Positions 1 through 11,117 of a stretch of 64,000 bases of DNA are shown here, in pieces. The notes beneath the pieces are model-generated. The model did no database searches. It worked only from the letters and a program-made list of their open reading frames with translations, and was not told the DNA's origin. Positions within the stretch are counted from its first letter, which is position 1. Each line of letters begins with the position of its first letter. Made by a program: the position numbers and the translations under genes. Source of the stretch: Uloborus plumipes (lineage: Eukaryota > Arthropoda > Arachnida > Araneae > Uloboridae); contig JAXGGA010001118.1 in NCBI GenBank assembly GCA_038373865.1, forward strand, positions 1-64,000, in the 5' to 3' direction.

Positions 1-388
1 AGGGTCTACCTATGGACCAATTTTCGTTTGATTCCGCCTGTTACTTCCTGAGATATAGCAATCACCCCCGCGCAGAACACGTGCGATTTCTCCACCCCCT
101 TCAAGATACTGACACACAAATTGAATCAGCACCTGTACTCTATAAGGTCTATCTATGGACCAATTTTCGTTTGATTCCGCTTGTTACTTCCTGAGATATA
201 GCAATCACCCCCGCGCAGAACACGTGCGATTGCTCCACCCCCCTTCGAGATATTGACACGCAAATTGAATCAGCACCTGTACTCGGTAGGGTCTATCTAT
301 GGACCAATTTTCGTTTTATTCCGCCGGTTACTTCCTGAGATATAGCAATCACCCACGCGCAGAACACGTGCGATTGCTCCACCCCCCT
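1..388 (+). repeat. Satellite-like tandem repeat, period about 143 bp
   Basis: Two full units and one partial unit start at about 1, 145 and 288. Each begins GGTCTAYCTATGGACC and contains the blocks TTCCTGAGATATAGCAATCACC and CGCAGAACACGTGCGATT (shown here only as markers). Units differ by a few substitutions. The array is cut by the window edge. The same unit occurs in reverse at 63215-63650. Confidence 0.9.
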
Positions 389-678
389 TGGAGGAATTCG
401 CTAAACAAAGTCAGGTGCACCAGTTCACATGGTGGTGCATATGTGAAAAAATTTTTGTTCGATTTCATGCAGTAGTTTTTGCTCTAGCGCGGCCACAAAA
501 ACTGGTCACACACATACAGACTCACACACAGACACACACACACACAGACAGACATTTTCCAAAAATGGTCGAAATGGACTCAGCGCACCTCAAAACGTGC
601 AAATCCGTCAAAATTCGACATTCGAAAATTTTTACGAAACCAATACTTTCTTCTATATAATAGATATAGAAGAAAGTA
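389..678 (+). mobile_element. Body and terminal hairpin of the satellite-bearing repeat element, left copy
   Basis: After the tandem array comes a unique block, then a CA-rich microsatellite (about 507-555), then a second unique block. The element ends in a perfect hairpin at 644-678, with 15-bp arms TACTTTCTTCTATAT and ATATAGAAGAAAGTA and a 5-base loop. The same order of parts is present in reverse at 62921-63650, so the limits are supported by two copies. The superfamily is not certain. Tandem repeats plus microsatellite plus a terminal palindrome resemble Helentron/DINE-like non-autonomous elements, but I see no diagnostic ends. Confidence 0.75.
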
Positions 679-876
679 AAAATGATAAGAAAAGAAAAAA
701 GAAGAAAATAGCAAAAAAAAAAAAAAAAAAACAAGTCGCCCAGTCCCAAAACAATCTCAAACTTGCTTTTCCAAGTTCTGGCCTTTCATCGAACTTAAAT
801 TTTTTATTACTTTAAAATAAAATTAATGATTACAAATGTTATCAGAATCTCTACATCAGAATCTAATACATTTCAG

Positions 877-1020
877 CAGGCCTGCCTTTGGGGGATCGGA
901 GGCGAAAGCAATGCTCCACCTGACTTTGGGAAACTAATTGATTTACATGCAAGTGGGTGTGGTTTTGCTATTTTTTTAGTATAATTTACAATGAGTATAT
1001 ACCCCTTGTCCCCCTTCTGG
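877..1020 (-). repeat. Dispersed repeat family (CAGGCCTG end), copy 1
   Basis: It begins CAGGCCTGCC and contains ATTTACATGCAAGTGGGTGTGG and ATAATTTACAATGAGTATATAC-type blocks (markers only). The same blocks recur at 12613-12798 and, in reverse, at 42820-42966. A weaker copy is at 59670-59835. CAGG-type ends suggest a non-autonomous hAT or similar DNA element. No target duplication was found. Confidence 0.6.
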
Positions 1021-1079
1021 AAAAACGTAGGAAAAAATCTTACATTTTTGTGCATAGAGAATTTTAAAATTACTCAGTG

Positions 1080-2170
1080 CATGTTTACACTTAAAACAAA
1101 TTTTCCAGTGGCATAAATGATCTTCCCAAATACATCCTATCATGATTTCGAGTTGATTATATTTTAAACGGCGGAAATATAAATTGACACAAATAATAGA
1201 ACTTTTAATTTAATCAGCTGAGTTAAAATAAATGCTAACCATCATTCTTCTTGCATTATTCAAGCGGCAAAAGACTACATTCTGCAAAAATATCGCTTAA
1301 TGTTAAAACCATCGGCATAGTATAACAACACAACTATAAATTATATCGATAAAAAGTTATCATATTTTTTTTTTCTTTTAAGGCAAATGTACATGCATGT
1401 TAGAGAAGGATATGCAATGCAATTAAATAACAAATTGAGAAGCGGAGCTCTATCATTTCTTTAAATGAAACACAATAAGTTCTTACCTCTGTAATGAAGA
1501 AAATTATTTTGAGCTTTACTTTCTTCTTACTATACGAGTAAGTGCCTAACTCTTTAGACAGAACTTTAAATTGCGTCGAACCACTAGTTACTAGAATCGT
1601 CCAACTGTACGACGACTTTTCGAATCGCTTTTGAAAAGTTTCGTCTGAGGTCTTCCATACGGGGGACCTAAGCATTTCCCCACTTCCCATTCTACATTTC
1701 CTTTGAAAATTTCCGATAGCCAAATTGTCACCACGGTCCTTACGCTGATGGGCTTTTTACGACTAAAGTAGCTGCAATCTGCTTTGTATCGTCCATAATC
1801 AACTCAATACGGGAAATTTGCACACTACCCCCTGCTGACAAGACGACGCGACAGCAGGCAATGAATGACAGGAAATCACTTAGAGGGGGCAATTCATCGA
1901 ATCGCCATCGTTAAGATCGGAAAGTGTCTCTCGAATGACAATGAATGTTTGTTCAAAACACGCTACAAGCGGTTTTTGTGTGATGTCTGATTAGGAAAAA
2001 AGATTTCTCCTTTTCAACAAAGAAACTTTGCCCAAAACTAAAATACCGTGTTCGCCTGGACACAACGAGATGAGAGCAGAAGGATGGATCACGAGAAGAA
2101 CTTACCAGGAGGTTTTCGTGTTCTGCATTGGATAAAAATTCGCGCTATTTTTCAATTAATGGAAATAATT
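1080..2170. other. Unassigned sequence
   Basis: Apart from the weak minus-strand frame above, nothing is recognised. On the minus strand a short ATG frame at 2106-2128 runs into a GTAAGT donor-like site at 2101-2105. This is only suggestive. Confidence 0.4.
1400..1723 (-). CDS. Unassigned coding-like open frame
   Basis: On the minus strand the stretch about 1560-1745 has more even base composition than its surroundings and is open in two overlapping frames. One frame runs on to a stop at 1400, and its last third reads like AT-rich intron. A GTAAGA that could be a donor lies near 1530. No ATG is well placed at the front, and no domain was recognised. It may be an exon, old transposon coding sequence or chance. 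Confidence 0.15.
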   Translation of the reverse strand: MAIGNFQRKCRMGSGEMLRSPVWKTSDETFQKRFEKSSYSWTILVTSGSTQFKVLSKELGTYSYSKKKVKLKIIFFITEVRTYCVSFKEMIELRFSICYLIALHILL

Positions 2171-2404
2171 AAGATTTTATTTATTTATTTATTTATTTAT
2201 TTATTTTGAAAAAGAAATATTTCTTTGGAAAATTTTACTTATTCTGTCGGAATCTATCAGATTTCTATCGGAAAAATTTTTTTGCGTCGGAATTGTTTTT
2301 CCGACGAGCTCGGAATTTTCCCCGACGGGGGGGGGCAAGACGCTTCCGACAGGGGGGCAATTGCCCCCCCTGCCCCCCACCTAGCGCCGCCGTTGCTGTG
2401 GTTC

Positions 2405-2661
2405 ATACCCCATTTCGCCTTCGAAACTTCCCATTGATATGTCACTATGAATGGAGCGATAAGGTGCTTTCCAATGAACAATAGATATCCGCAGTGCTGA
2501 GTTGACAGTTGATGTCTTCGCCTTTTACTGAGAGGGGGTTAGGGATTTTTCTAGGGATATTTCTTCTGCCGAAGTTATGTAAAACTAGTTCTCTGGCTAG
2601 CGATCTAGCCAAACTTTAAACTGAGGGTAACTCCTTATCAAATAAAGCAAAAAAAAAAAAA
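2405..2661 (+). other. Polyadenylated repeat copy related to the FLYWCH flank
   Basis: It starts with CCCCATTTCGCCTTCGAAAC, which is identical in reverse at about 6733-6752. Further matches include the AGGGAT...GGGATATTT block. The copy ends with AATAAA at about 2640 followed by a run of about 18 A, as expected of a retroposed transcript. Just upstream is G/C-rich low-complexity sequence with CAATTGCCCCCC, like the ends of the dispersed family. Confidence 0.4.
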
Positions 2662-3173
2662 AAAAACACGGCCAGATTTTCACGAAATTTGCACTTTTTG
2701 ACATCTTAAATGTATACATTATTTTTTAAAATTCTAACATTTATAATTGTTGAATATTTATTTTTTGAATTTCGTTAAAAAGCCTTTTTTTAACCTTATT
2801 GGCAGACTTGAAATTATTATAACTAAAGTTCTGTGGAAGCGACCGACTTTTTAAATAACTCATTTCAAAGATAATTTATATGCAATTTGAATACTTTATG
2901 AAAATGTTTCTTTTTAAGCTGTAATTTAAAATTTTTGAAATAATGGCATTTCAGAATTTTGTAAAAATATGTAGGATTCAAAATATATTTTAATGAATAT
3001 ATTTGAAAGTTATCTGAGTTGGACCATGTAGAAACTAGTAATTAGCAAAAATTGAAAAATAGGGTCCTAAATTGCACAATAGGGTCATACATTACTTAGT
3101 GTAAATGCTGATCCCTTCATGGAGAAGACGTTTTAGATGTATTCAGTAAGATGCGTTAAAAATCTTATAAGTA

Positions 3174-5859
3174 CAGTACAAAACCTTTTATTCGGGAACC
3201 AAAAAATCGGGAAACCAGAAAACCGGGAAATTTTGTCGATTTTCCCGGAATCTTTTAAAATACGCAATTTTGTCACTTTTTAGAAAGGAAACTTTTTTTT
3301 TTCTTTCTTTCTTTTTTTTTTTTTTTTTTTTGAAATAAATAAATAAATGAATATGAAGGGTTTCTTATGAATACCGTGTTACTCGCAAAAAGCGTAGAAA
3401 ATTGTTACAAAAACAAACTTTTTGTAACTGAAAGTAAGAAGCTGAAATTAAAGGGTCAAGCGGGGCAAAATTTCCGAAATATTTTCTTGAATTTCAAAGT
3501 ATTCTAGTAAATAAAACATTTTCCTATTTTATTCCAGCTGTAAACTGAAGAAATAAATATTGTCACCTTCTAATGCAATCTTATACTGAATGATCATTAA
3601 TTAAAGCCGTTTAGAGATTAAGAGCAAGAATCTGAGAAACTCACGCCTAGCATTATGAGGTGATTCATGACCTCTCAGATTTTCTCCCAAAAATTACCAA
3701 ATGTTTATTATCTTATTGAAAGACCAAATCCAGAATGTTTTGCTCTAAAGTTGAGTTGTTTAGTTTTTATGGATCCCTAAAGTTTAAGGTGCGGCATCAA
3801 AAATTAAGCGGATTTTCAAGACATGGAAATTGCTGTGAGCCAAAACTCTTACCAGGAACTGTTATACTGCAATTTTCTTTTTGTATATGGAATATAGAAG
3901 GTTGAAACTTTACAAAATGAATGTTAAATTTGTGGTAAGTTGTTGCCGTAAGGTCAGTGAAGGCCCTCAAAACAGGGCAGTTTTGACGTTTTTTAGCGTT
4001 TTTGAGGTCTAAAAACAGCTTGTACATTTCAGTTGGCACGGCAAAAATAGTGTCGTTTGAAAGACCAGTGTAAGCACTTTAAAATAATGTATAAATAACC
4101 GAGGAAAGTTCAACGTGCTTTTAGTTGCGTAAGGCCGAAATATGAGAAATGTCATATTTTACCGATACTCAAACGGTCATAACTTCCTCTGCCAACAAAC
4201 ATATTGAAATATTTTTTTTGCCAATGTCATGCTCTATTCTTTGTCTTAACAGAACAGTTGAGTCCTTTGAGGCGAAATGTGAAAAAAATTTTTACAAAAA
4301 ATGCACAGAAAAAAATAAATTTTTTGTAAAAAAATTTTTCGCATTTCGCCTCAAAGGACTCAACTGTTCAGTTAAGACAAAGAATAGAGTATGACATTGG
4401 CGAAAAAAATATTTCAATATGTTGTTGGCAGAGGAAGTTATGACCGTTTGAATATCGGTAAAATATGACATTTTTCATATTTCGGCCTTACGCAACTAAA
4501 AGCACGTTGAACTTTCCTCGTTATTTATACATTATTTTAAAGTGCTTACACTGGTCTTTCAAACGACACTACTTTTGCCGTGCCAACTGAAATGTACAAG
4601 CTGTTTTTGGACCTCAAAAACGCTAAAAAACGTCAAAAATGCACTGTTTTGAGGGCCTTCACTGACCTTACGGCAACAACTTACCACAAATTTAACATTC
4701 ATTTTGTAAAGTTTCAACCTTCTATATTCCATATACAAAAAGAAAATTGGAGTTAAACAGTTCCTGGCAAGAGTTTTGGCTCACAGCGATTTCCATGTCT
4801 TGAAAATCCGCTTAATTTTTGATGCCGCACCCATGGGCGAAGTTAGACTTTTCTGTCTGGGGGGGCTAAGCCCCCATTCTAAAAATGTCACCAAAAAAAA
4901 AAAATTTTATATATATTTTTTATATTTTATAAATATATATATATATATATATATTTATTTATTTATTTATTTATTTATAATTTTGAATGCAGCTTGAAAA
5001 TAACAATCTGGGTTCACAGAGTTGAAATTCATAAATTCTTTTTTATTTTATTGTTTTAATTTTCTTATAAGGCGTTCAATTGGGAATTGAAACTGTTTCT
5101 GTATTCAAAATAAAAGTAATAAAATCGACTTAAACTAGCACAAAATTTGCATTTTAGAGATGAATTAACATTGTTTTCTTCATAATATTTACTGTTATTT
5201 TGGTTTCTATTACTTCTTTATGAATAAAATTTAATATTAACTTTTATTTCATATGAGGTCTGTTGAATGTAACTAAAGTACTCAAAAACATTAGTAAAGT
5301 CGAAAGATGCTTAGAATTACTACAAACTTTTTTTTTAAATAGAAGAGAAATACTCTATCATAGAAAACAAGCTTATGCATTATTTCATTTATGATATGTG
5401 TAAATAGAGCTTGCTTGACTTAGAGCTTCCCAACTTTACAGCTCCCAACGAAAAAGCACTCTGAACAATGTCGTTTAACAGGAAGATTACATCAGCGTTT
5501 TCAGACGATAACACATGAAAAGTTTTTAATTGTCATTTTTATAGTTAGATAACAGTATTATTCCGTATGACTTTAAAGTATAAAACCGAATTTTGAATAT
5601 GAGGGTCTTTCGTCTTGTGAATAACTAAATTTTTTGGTTTTTAAATTATTTTAACACTAGTATTTTTTAATATTCCGATATTTACAAACATTTCTGAACC
5701 GTTTTCTTCTTATTTTAAGATGGCTTGCAAATTAATATAGTAATTTGGGCTTCATAAACAATTGGCAAACAGCGCTATTTAGCGATCCAGAAAACCGGGA
5801 AATTCAGATATCCGGCATAGCGATGGTCCCAAACATCCCGGATGACTGGTTCTCACCTG
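3174..5859. mobile_element. Tigger/pogo-like element, non-autonomous
   Basis: The left end CAGTACAAAACCTTTTATTC and the right end (reverse strand CAGGTGAGAACCAGTCATCC) share the pattern CAG-N5-AACC-N2-T-N-ATYCGGGA. TA flanks both ends (3172-3173 and 5860-5861), as expected for pogo/Tigger. Subterminal CGGGAAA...CCGGGAAA motifs occur at both ends. No transposase frame survives. The interior holds the TTAA foldback element and a (TTTA)n/(TA)n tract at about 4900-4980. Confidence 0.7.
3622..4829. mobile_element. Foldback element at TTAA, copy A (right end lost)
   Basis: The left end is TTAA (3618-3621) followed by GAGCAAGAATCTGAGA. Most of the sequence is one huge inverted repeat centred near 4315, with arms of more than 500 bp. 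Copy B at 38820-40186 aligns along the full length. Here the right arm breaks at GATGCCGCACCC (about 4829), where a different G/C-rich sequence begins, so about 170 bp of the right terminus is missing. No coding capacity was recognised. Confidence 0.85.
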
Positions 5860-5861
5860 TA

Positions 5862-6318
5862 TTTCAAAAAATTTTTCAAAAACAGTAAACTTTTTAAATT
5901 GAATCATATTTGAGATTATGTTTTGTGAAAAAGATTTCTTTTCAAAACATAGTTAAATTACAAATCAAATTAAGTGCATAAGATTCTCTTTGAAATGAAC
6001 TTACGTGAGAACTCCATAAGCTCTCGTAAAATTAAAGTTTAATGCATTACTGTAAAAGCAAAAATAACAGAAATGTTCTACAGTATTTTTTCAAAAAATT
6101 TCAAAGACAACTTGAATTTTTTTTGCGTTTTATATTTCAATTGTTTGCAAAGTTTATTTCTCTCCCGAAAAGTATTTAACTTCATGAAGTTGCATTTAAC
6201 ATGAGTTATTATACATCTCTGTAGCTCACCAAACTTGAGTTATAATTGAGCAAGTAAATAAAAGGCCTTTTTAACTTATTAAGGGCTGAATTCAAGTGAA
6301 ACACCATTGCAATCGCTT
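5862..6318. other. Unassigned AT-rich sequence
   Basis: I see no gene or recognised repeat, apart from imperfect repetition of GCAATCGCTNC near 6305-6345. Confidence 0.5.
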
Positions 6319-6540
6319 CTAGGCGACCGCAATTGCAATCGCTACTGGAAGTCGAATTAAAATAGAATAGTTTTTTCTATGGCATCGTTTCTTGTTGTAA
6401 ATTCTTGCTCTGCAGCCTTTTTCCGTGGAACATTTCCAATATATTTTGTCCTTTCTTTTGGTATTTATTCTATAAGTATACTTATTGTACACCAAAAGTT
6501 TTCCCCCTCTGTTCGAATTGATGTACTGAAAACTGTCCAT
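6319..6540 (-). CDS. FLYWCH-type zinc-finger fragment
   Basis: The 73-codon frame starts at an ATG (6538-6540). Residues 4-52 match the FLYWCH zinc-finger pattern: an F-x-x-I-x-S-N-R-G-G-K-L-L-V-Y segment, then Y-x-Y, then YWKC with a second cysteine in GCRARIY. The two cysteine ligands and the YW pair are present. The expected histidine pair at the domain end is not seen: the frame turns into HRKNY and then a repetitive VAIAIAVA tail, so the domain is incomplete or frameshifted. FLYWCH domains bind DNA or mediate protein contacts and are common in Mutator-like transposases and in BTB-type chromatin proteins. No further exon or transposase core was found nearby. I read this as a transposon or gene fragment rather than a complete gene. 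Confidence 0.5.
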   Translation of the reverse strand: MDSFQYINSNRGGKLLVYNKYTYRINTKRKDKIYWKCSTEKGCRARIYNKKRCHRKNYSILIRLPVAIAIAVA

Positions 6541-6770
6541 GCTGATAATACGAACGCTGGACGCCGAATGAAAAAAACCACGTGGGTGGGTGCAGTGCGT
6601 AAGCGTAGGGAGAAAGAGAACCGGTTGGGGGAAATTTTCGGGAAAAAATATCCCCGAAACTATCCCTAGGTTGACCACCCGATGGTTTGATTGACAACTG
6701 ACCCAGCCCACTGGGAGGGACAGACTCATCACACAGTTTCGAAGGCGAAATGGGGTAGACACCGTTGCTG
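6541..6770 (-). other. 5' flank of the FLYWCH fragment, repeated at 2405-2570
   Basis: Read on the minus strand, this stretch opens with CCCCATTTCGCCTTCGAAAC and shares several blocks with 2405-2570 in the opposite orientation. The pairing suggests a repeat family that carries the FLYWCH segment. Confidence 0.4.
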
Positions 6771-6779
6771 TACATGAAA

Positions 6780-7761
6780 AAATGTGCACGTTAAACAAGG
6801 GGCTCCCAAAATATATTGCCACAGGCTCTCAAGTGTGAGAGGCCTATGGCCATTGATTTAAATCAGCGAGTAAAAAAAAAGCATTGAAACAAATTAAAAG
6901 AGGAAGAAAAAAAGATAATTTTAAAACTAACCGTTAATGGCGATAATTTGCTGCTTGAAGCAGTTTTTATTTTCTTTCTTGTAGCATCAAATAGATTTTT
7001 TTTTGCGCTCCAGCAAATTTCGCGGATAAATGTCTTCCACCGTCGCAAAGTTCCTCGTGGTTTTTTTTTTTTTTTATAATGGTCATCAAAAGTACTTCCA
7101 CAAATAACAAATTAAACACTCAACTTTGTATCGTTTACGAATTCTCTTCCTTGCAACCAAAATCAATAAATTAAGTAAAAAAGATAGATGTATTTTAGTA
7201 CTATAATTAAAACGAAAAACGATATTGAGCTAGTTCGACGGTCGATTCTTTTCGTAGTGAAGAAAGTCAAGCAATGAAACTAAATAAATGAAGCTAAGCA
7301 GATAATATTTTTCAGTACGAGAAATGAGAAAATCTGCTCGTAAAGCAAAAAGAAACTGAAGTCGCCGCACATAATACTAGAGTTCTTTGCGTTCAAAGTG
7401 CAACATTTATGCATTGCAGCATTTTCACTATATATTATCCGTCTTGTCTGGGGTCATGCTACACACACTATGAAATTCACCGAAAGGCGCCAAGGAAAGA
7501 AACGATTTTGTTAATGGTAAATAACGTCAAAACAGAATGAGATATATTTTTATTAATCGAATCTTCTCATTTTCAAAGATAACAAATGTTTTACAAAAAA
7601 AAAAAAAAAATATTGCAAAAAAATATTTCAATACTGTCCCTGAATGTGCCGAATCGTTGTCCGAATTTGCCGAATGAGGAAAATGTTTGGGAGGTCCCGG
7701 TGACCTCCCTGGACCTCCCTTCGGGGCGCTGCTGGCAAAAACACAGTCACCTGGCACAGTC
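6780..7761. other. Unassigned sequence
   Basis: It is AT-rich with A and T runs. A GC-richer patch at 7620-7760 includes the near-palindrome GGGAGGTCCCGGTGACCTCCC-type motif at about 7689 (one base over-long, marker only). No gene was recognised. Confidence 0.4.
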
Positions 7762-7973
7762 CCCTGCCTCAGGGCCGGCCGTAGCAAATACGGGGCTCGA
7801 TTGGAGAACTCTGGCGGGGCCTCTTTTAAAACACTTTTTAAAATAAAAACTTTTTGTTTCACTATTTTTTTACAAGAAAAAAAAAATAATAATAAATCAA
7901 TAGCTTGCTAAAACAAGCCATTACAGACTAACCTTTCTTTCTGTTTTATGCACCTTCCCTGACCCTTTAGTTA

Positions 7974-8858
7974 ATGATGAAAAGACTACTTATATAACCG
8001 TTTCATATATCCGAAAAAGCATGTTGCATTTTTGATTATATTACCAAGAACTAAGTTGTACTAGTGGCAGGTAAATAGTGGGGTATGTATGTTTAAATTT
8101 TGGAGAGGGCTAATGGGACCAAGCTTAGAATAATAATTTAGAGGATGGCAGGGTGGAGCGCTCTTCTAGACATTTTTCCTCGTTGGATTTTTAAAATGCA
8201 ATTCTAAACAATCTTCAGTAATGTCAGAGGAATAGGCGAGAAATTCAGGCTCAAATTCAGACTCTCCTTTCTAAATATATATTTTAAAATGATATTTGAA
8301 GACATTTTTGGCAGCGGCCCAAACGAGAGAATATTTTTAAGGGGGAGGGTGGCACTTTGAAAAAAAAAAAAAACTCCAACTCCCCATCTCTTTGAGGGCT
8401 CTTCCCCGAAAATTTTGGAAATTATAGTCCTGAAAACGCAGTTTTAGAAGTTCTCTTAGAGGACCTTGATATTAGATGGAGGTTTCTTACTAGAAATGCT
8501 TTGAAACTGTTGCCTCAAAAACTAATTTTAAGTTACTTTTGGGCAAGTCATGGAAGAAGGAACGGGTACCCGTTCCTTCTCCCATAACTAGGCCAAAAGT
8601 TAGTCCCACGTTCAGAAATTTTCCTTGAAAATATTTCAAAATTATCTCTGGCTGCATTAAACAGAAAGTTGGGGATTGGGTGCTAATATCTACAGCAGAA
8701 AATTAAAATAAATAAAGGCACAAAATGGCAGTTTTAGGATTTCCCTGGTTTTGTCAAGTGGATTTGTCTTCTGCCCCTTAGCTCCCTAGGCTTGAGCCCC
8801 TTAGCTACCCCGTAAGCGCGCCACTGATGATGAAAAGACTACTTATATAACCGTTTCA
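7974..8858. repeat. 32-bp direct repeat flanking about 820 bp
   Basis: ATGATGAAAAGACTACTTAT continues to CGTTTCA at 7974-8005 and recurs exactly at 8827-8858. The right copy directly follows TAAGCGCGCCACTG, which looks like a hAT right end. The spacing is not that of a simple 8-bp TSD. Confidence 0.8.
8555..8580. repeat. 26-bp perfect palindrome in a longer imperfect stem
   Basis: It is centred on GGTACC between 8567 and 8568. The half-site is AGAAGGAACGGGT. Outside it, about 25 bp on each side are imperfectly complementary (ACTTTTGG...CCAAAAGT), giving a stem of roughly 75 bp in total. Confidence 0.85.
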
Positions 8859-9379
8859 CTGCATGAGTGTAAGATTGTATTTAGTAGCGTTAAGGGCATT
8901 GAAGTTTGTTCAAAATTGAAGTTCCAAAAGCGCAATTTCAAATGATTTTCGATGTTTTTAGGTGTCTGAAGAATTTTCCATGAAATTTTTTTAAAACTGA
9001 AACCCAGGAAACGAAATTTTAGATACTCCCTTTCACAATTTTGAGGGAGAATGCTTCGGAGAAGTAAGATTTTGAACACGTTCTTATTTTCAGACGAGGT
9101 CGAAAAAAAAAAAGGGGGGGGGGGTAAAGAAAGGGGAGAAGGCCACACAATTAATTGACCAATAATTTATATCGGTTGAAAATTCAAGTGTCGTGATTTC
9201 TTTTTGAAAAAAAATAAGATTTTCCCCCAACATTATTTATTTTTGTTCTTAAAATCACTTAGTTTTAACAAAGCGCATTTTTTACTTCTCTTCAGTAATA
9301 AAGAATATTTAAAGAAAAATCATCAACTCAGCATTCTGTATTGTGGGCTCTAATTCTCTGGTTGCCGTTTTGGTTAGAG

Positions 9380-10022
9380 CAGTGTTTCACAACTTTTCTG
9401 AGCTCATCGCCCCCTTTAAGACGCTGACTGACACTTATCGCCCTCCCTCCCGTCTTCCTCGAAAAAAAAGTGAGTGAACATCGATATTATTAAAAATACA
9501 AGCAGTTTTAACCAATCACTTTTAAACTAAAAATATTAATAAATAAATAAAATACCTTTAATTTTTTTTTATTTCACAAAGCGAACTGATAAGCATTTGA
9601 TGGGTAATATTTAACTAAGATCATCGATGTACTTTTCAAAAACAGAAGTACATTTTTCAAAAAATTATTTTCCTTTCTACACTGGAATGTAGGGGAATTA
9701 AAATCATTGTGAAGCTAAAAATTTGAAAGAAAACATATTGAAAATCTGAAAATTCATAAAATGGACAATGAAATGACAAAATACTTCCTAAGGTTCAAGG
9801 AGGAAGCTCTTGAACTTTAATTAGCTTTTTCCTTAACTTGTGATTAATTGTCTGAACTTTCGTACATGTTTACACACAAATTCGGTTTTCGCCACTCCTT
9901 TACTACTAGTGTTTTCTCTTCTAAATACAAATCAGCCCTATCGCCCCTTTAGAATTTATCGCCCCTTTGAGGAGACCAAATCGCGCCTTGGGGGGCAATC
10001 GCCACCAGGTTGGGAATCACTG
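9380..10022. mobile_element. hAT MITE, 643 bp, TSD GGTTAGAG
   Basis: The left end is CAGTGTTTCACAACTT and the right end reverse is CAGTGATTCCCAACCTGG. A perfect 8-bp TSD GGTTAGAG is at 9372-9379 and 10023-10030. Subterminal CATCGCCCCC motifs occur at both ends. It is nested inside the 7770-11771 element and has no coding capacity. Confidence 0.92.
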
Positions 10023-11117
10023 GGTTAGAGGGTAACGGGAGAGGAGAGATCTCTACCAAAATTTTAAATCCCTAAAACGCCATTTTAGGCAATTGACCTC
10101 GTTGTTAGAGAAAAGGCAAGTCTTCCAGAAATTTTCGAAAATTTATCAGAATATAGACACAGAAATGTACTATTCCTCCAGAAGCGCTCTGAAGCTGAAG
10201 TCATAATATTGTAATTTTAAGTTATCTTTGATGATGGGGACATTTGGGGAGGGGGAAGGGGAGTTATCACATGATCTCACCTGGAAATGTTCCGCAACTT
10301 AAAGTCTAACAGTGAAATGTTAGGGTCTTTTTGGTCTTTGTCAAGGAGGTTATGATAACCTTCTGATTCCGTGGTTCTTTTTAATTAGTTGCCCTCTGAA
10401 GTTGGCAGTCGGAACACGGGTTCCGAATTTCCCCCATAAATCGGGCACTAAAAAGCACCTATCCTTTCGTTACGCCACTCGTGAAAAGATTAAAATTTGC
10501 CATCCACCTCTAGCTATGCGGGACGGTTTGCTATAACCTCTCGTACGTTTTCTTTTTTAAGGCAAAAAGCTCAGAAATTATCTTGATTAAGTGTGTTTGT
10601 TGATTTTTGGAGAAAATAGGGCCTCATGGGTCCCCTAACATAAACGCCCCTAGAAAACTCATCGGGTGAAAAATGCTCTTATGTTTCCTTTTAACTTACG
10701 TGCTTGTACAATTGATATTTTACGTTTCATACTGGCAACTGTAAACATTGGTAGTGTTTTCTAGTAGAACATTTCATTGTTGATGAATTTTAATAAGCCC
10801 GCCTCCAAATAAATAAGTAAATACCTTAATTGCCCCTTAAATGGGAGACCCCAGTACAATAAGGACCTGTGAGGGGCCCCTATAGCCATAATATTTAAGT
10901 GGCGATAATCATTTAGAATTTTGACGTTGAGGCAGGTCGATTATGTTTTTTTTTTGACAATAGAGTATAAGTTGCCGTAGGTACGACCCTGGATTTAAGA
11001 TGTTCAAATCGACAGATGTTTAAATTTTTCTAATAATTTACCTGACAGTAGTAGTTTTGGGAATGTATCTGATAACTTCAATTGAATAATAGAGATGTCA
11101 AAAGTTTCAGAAAGTTC

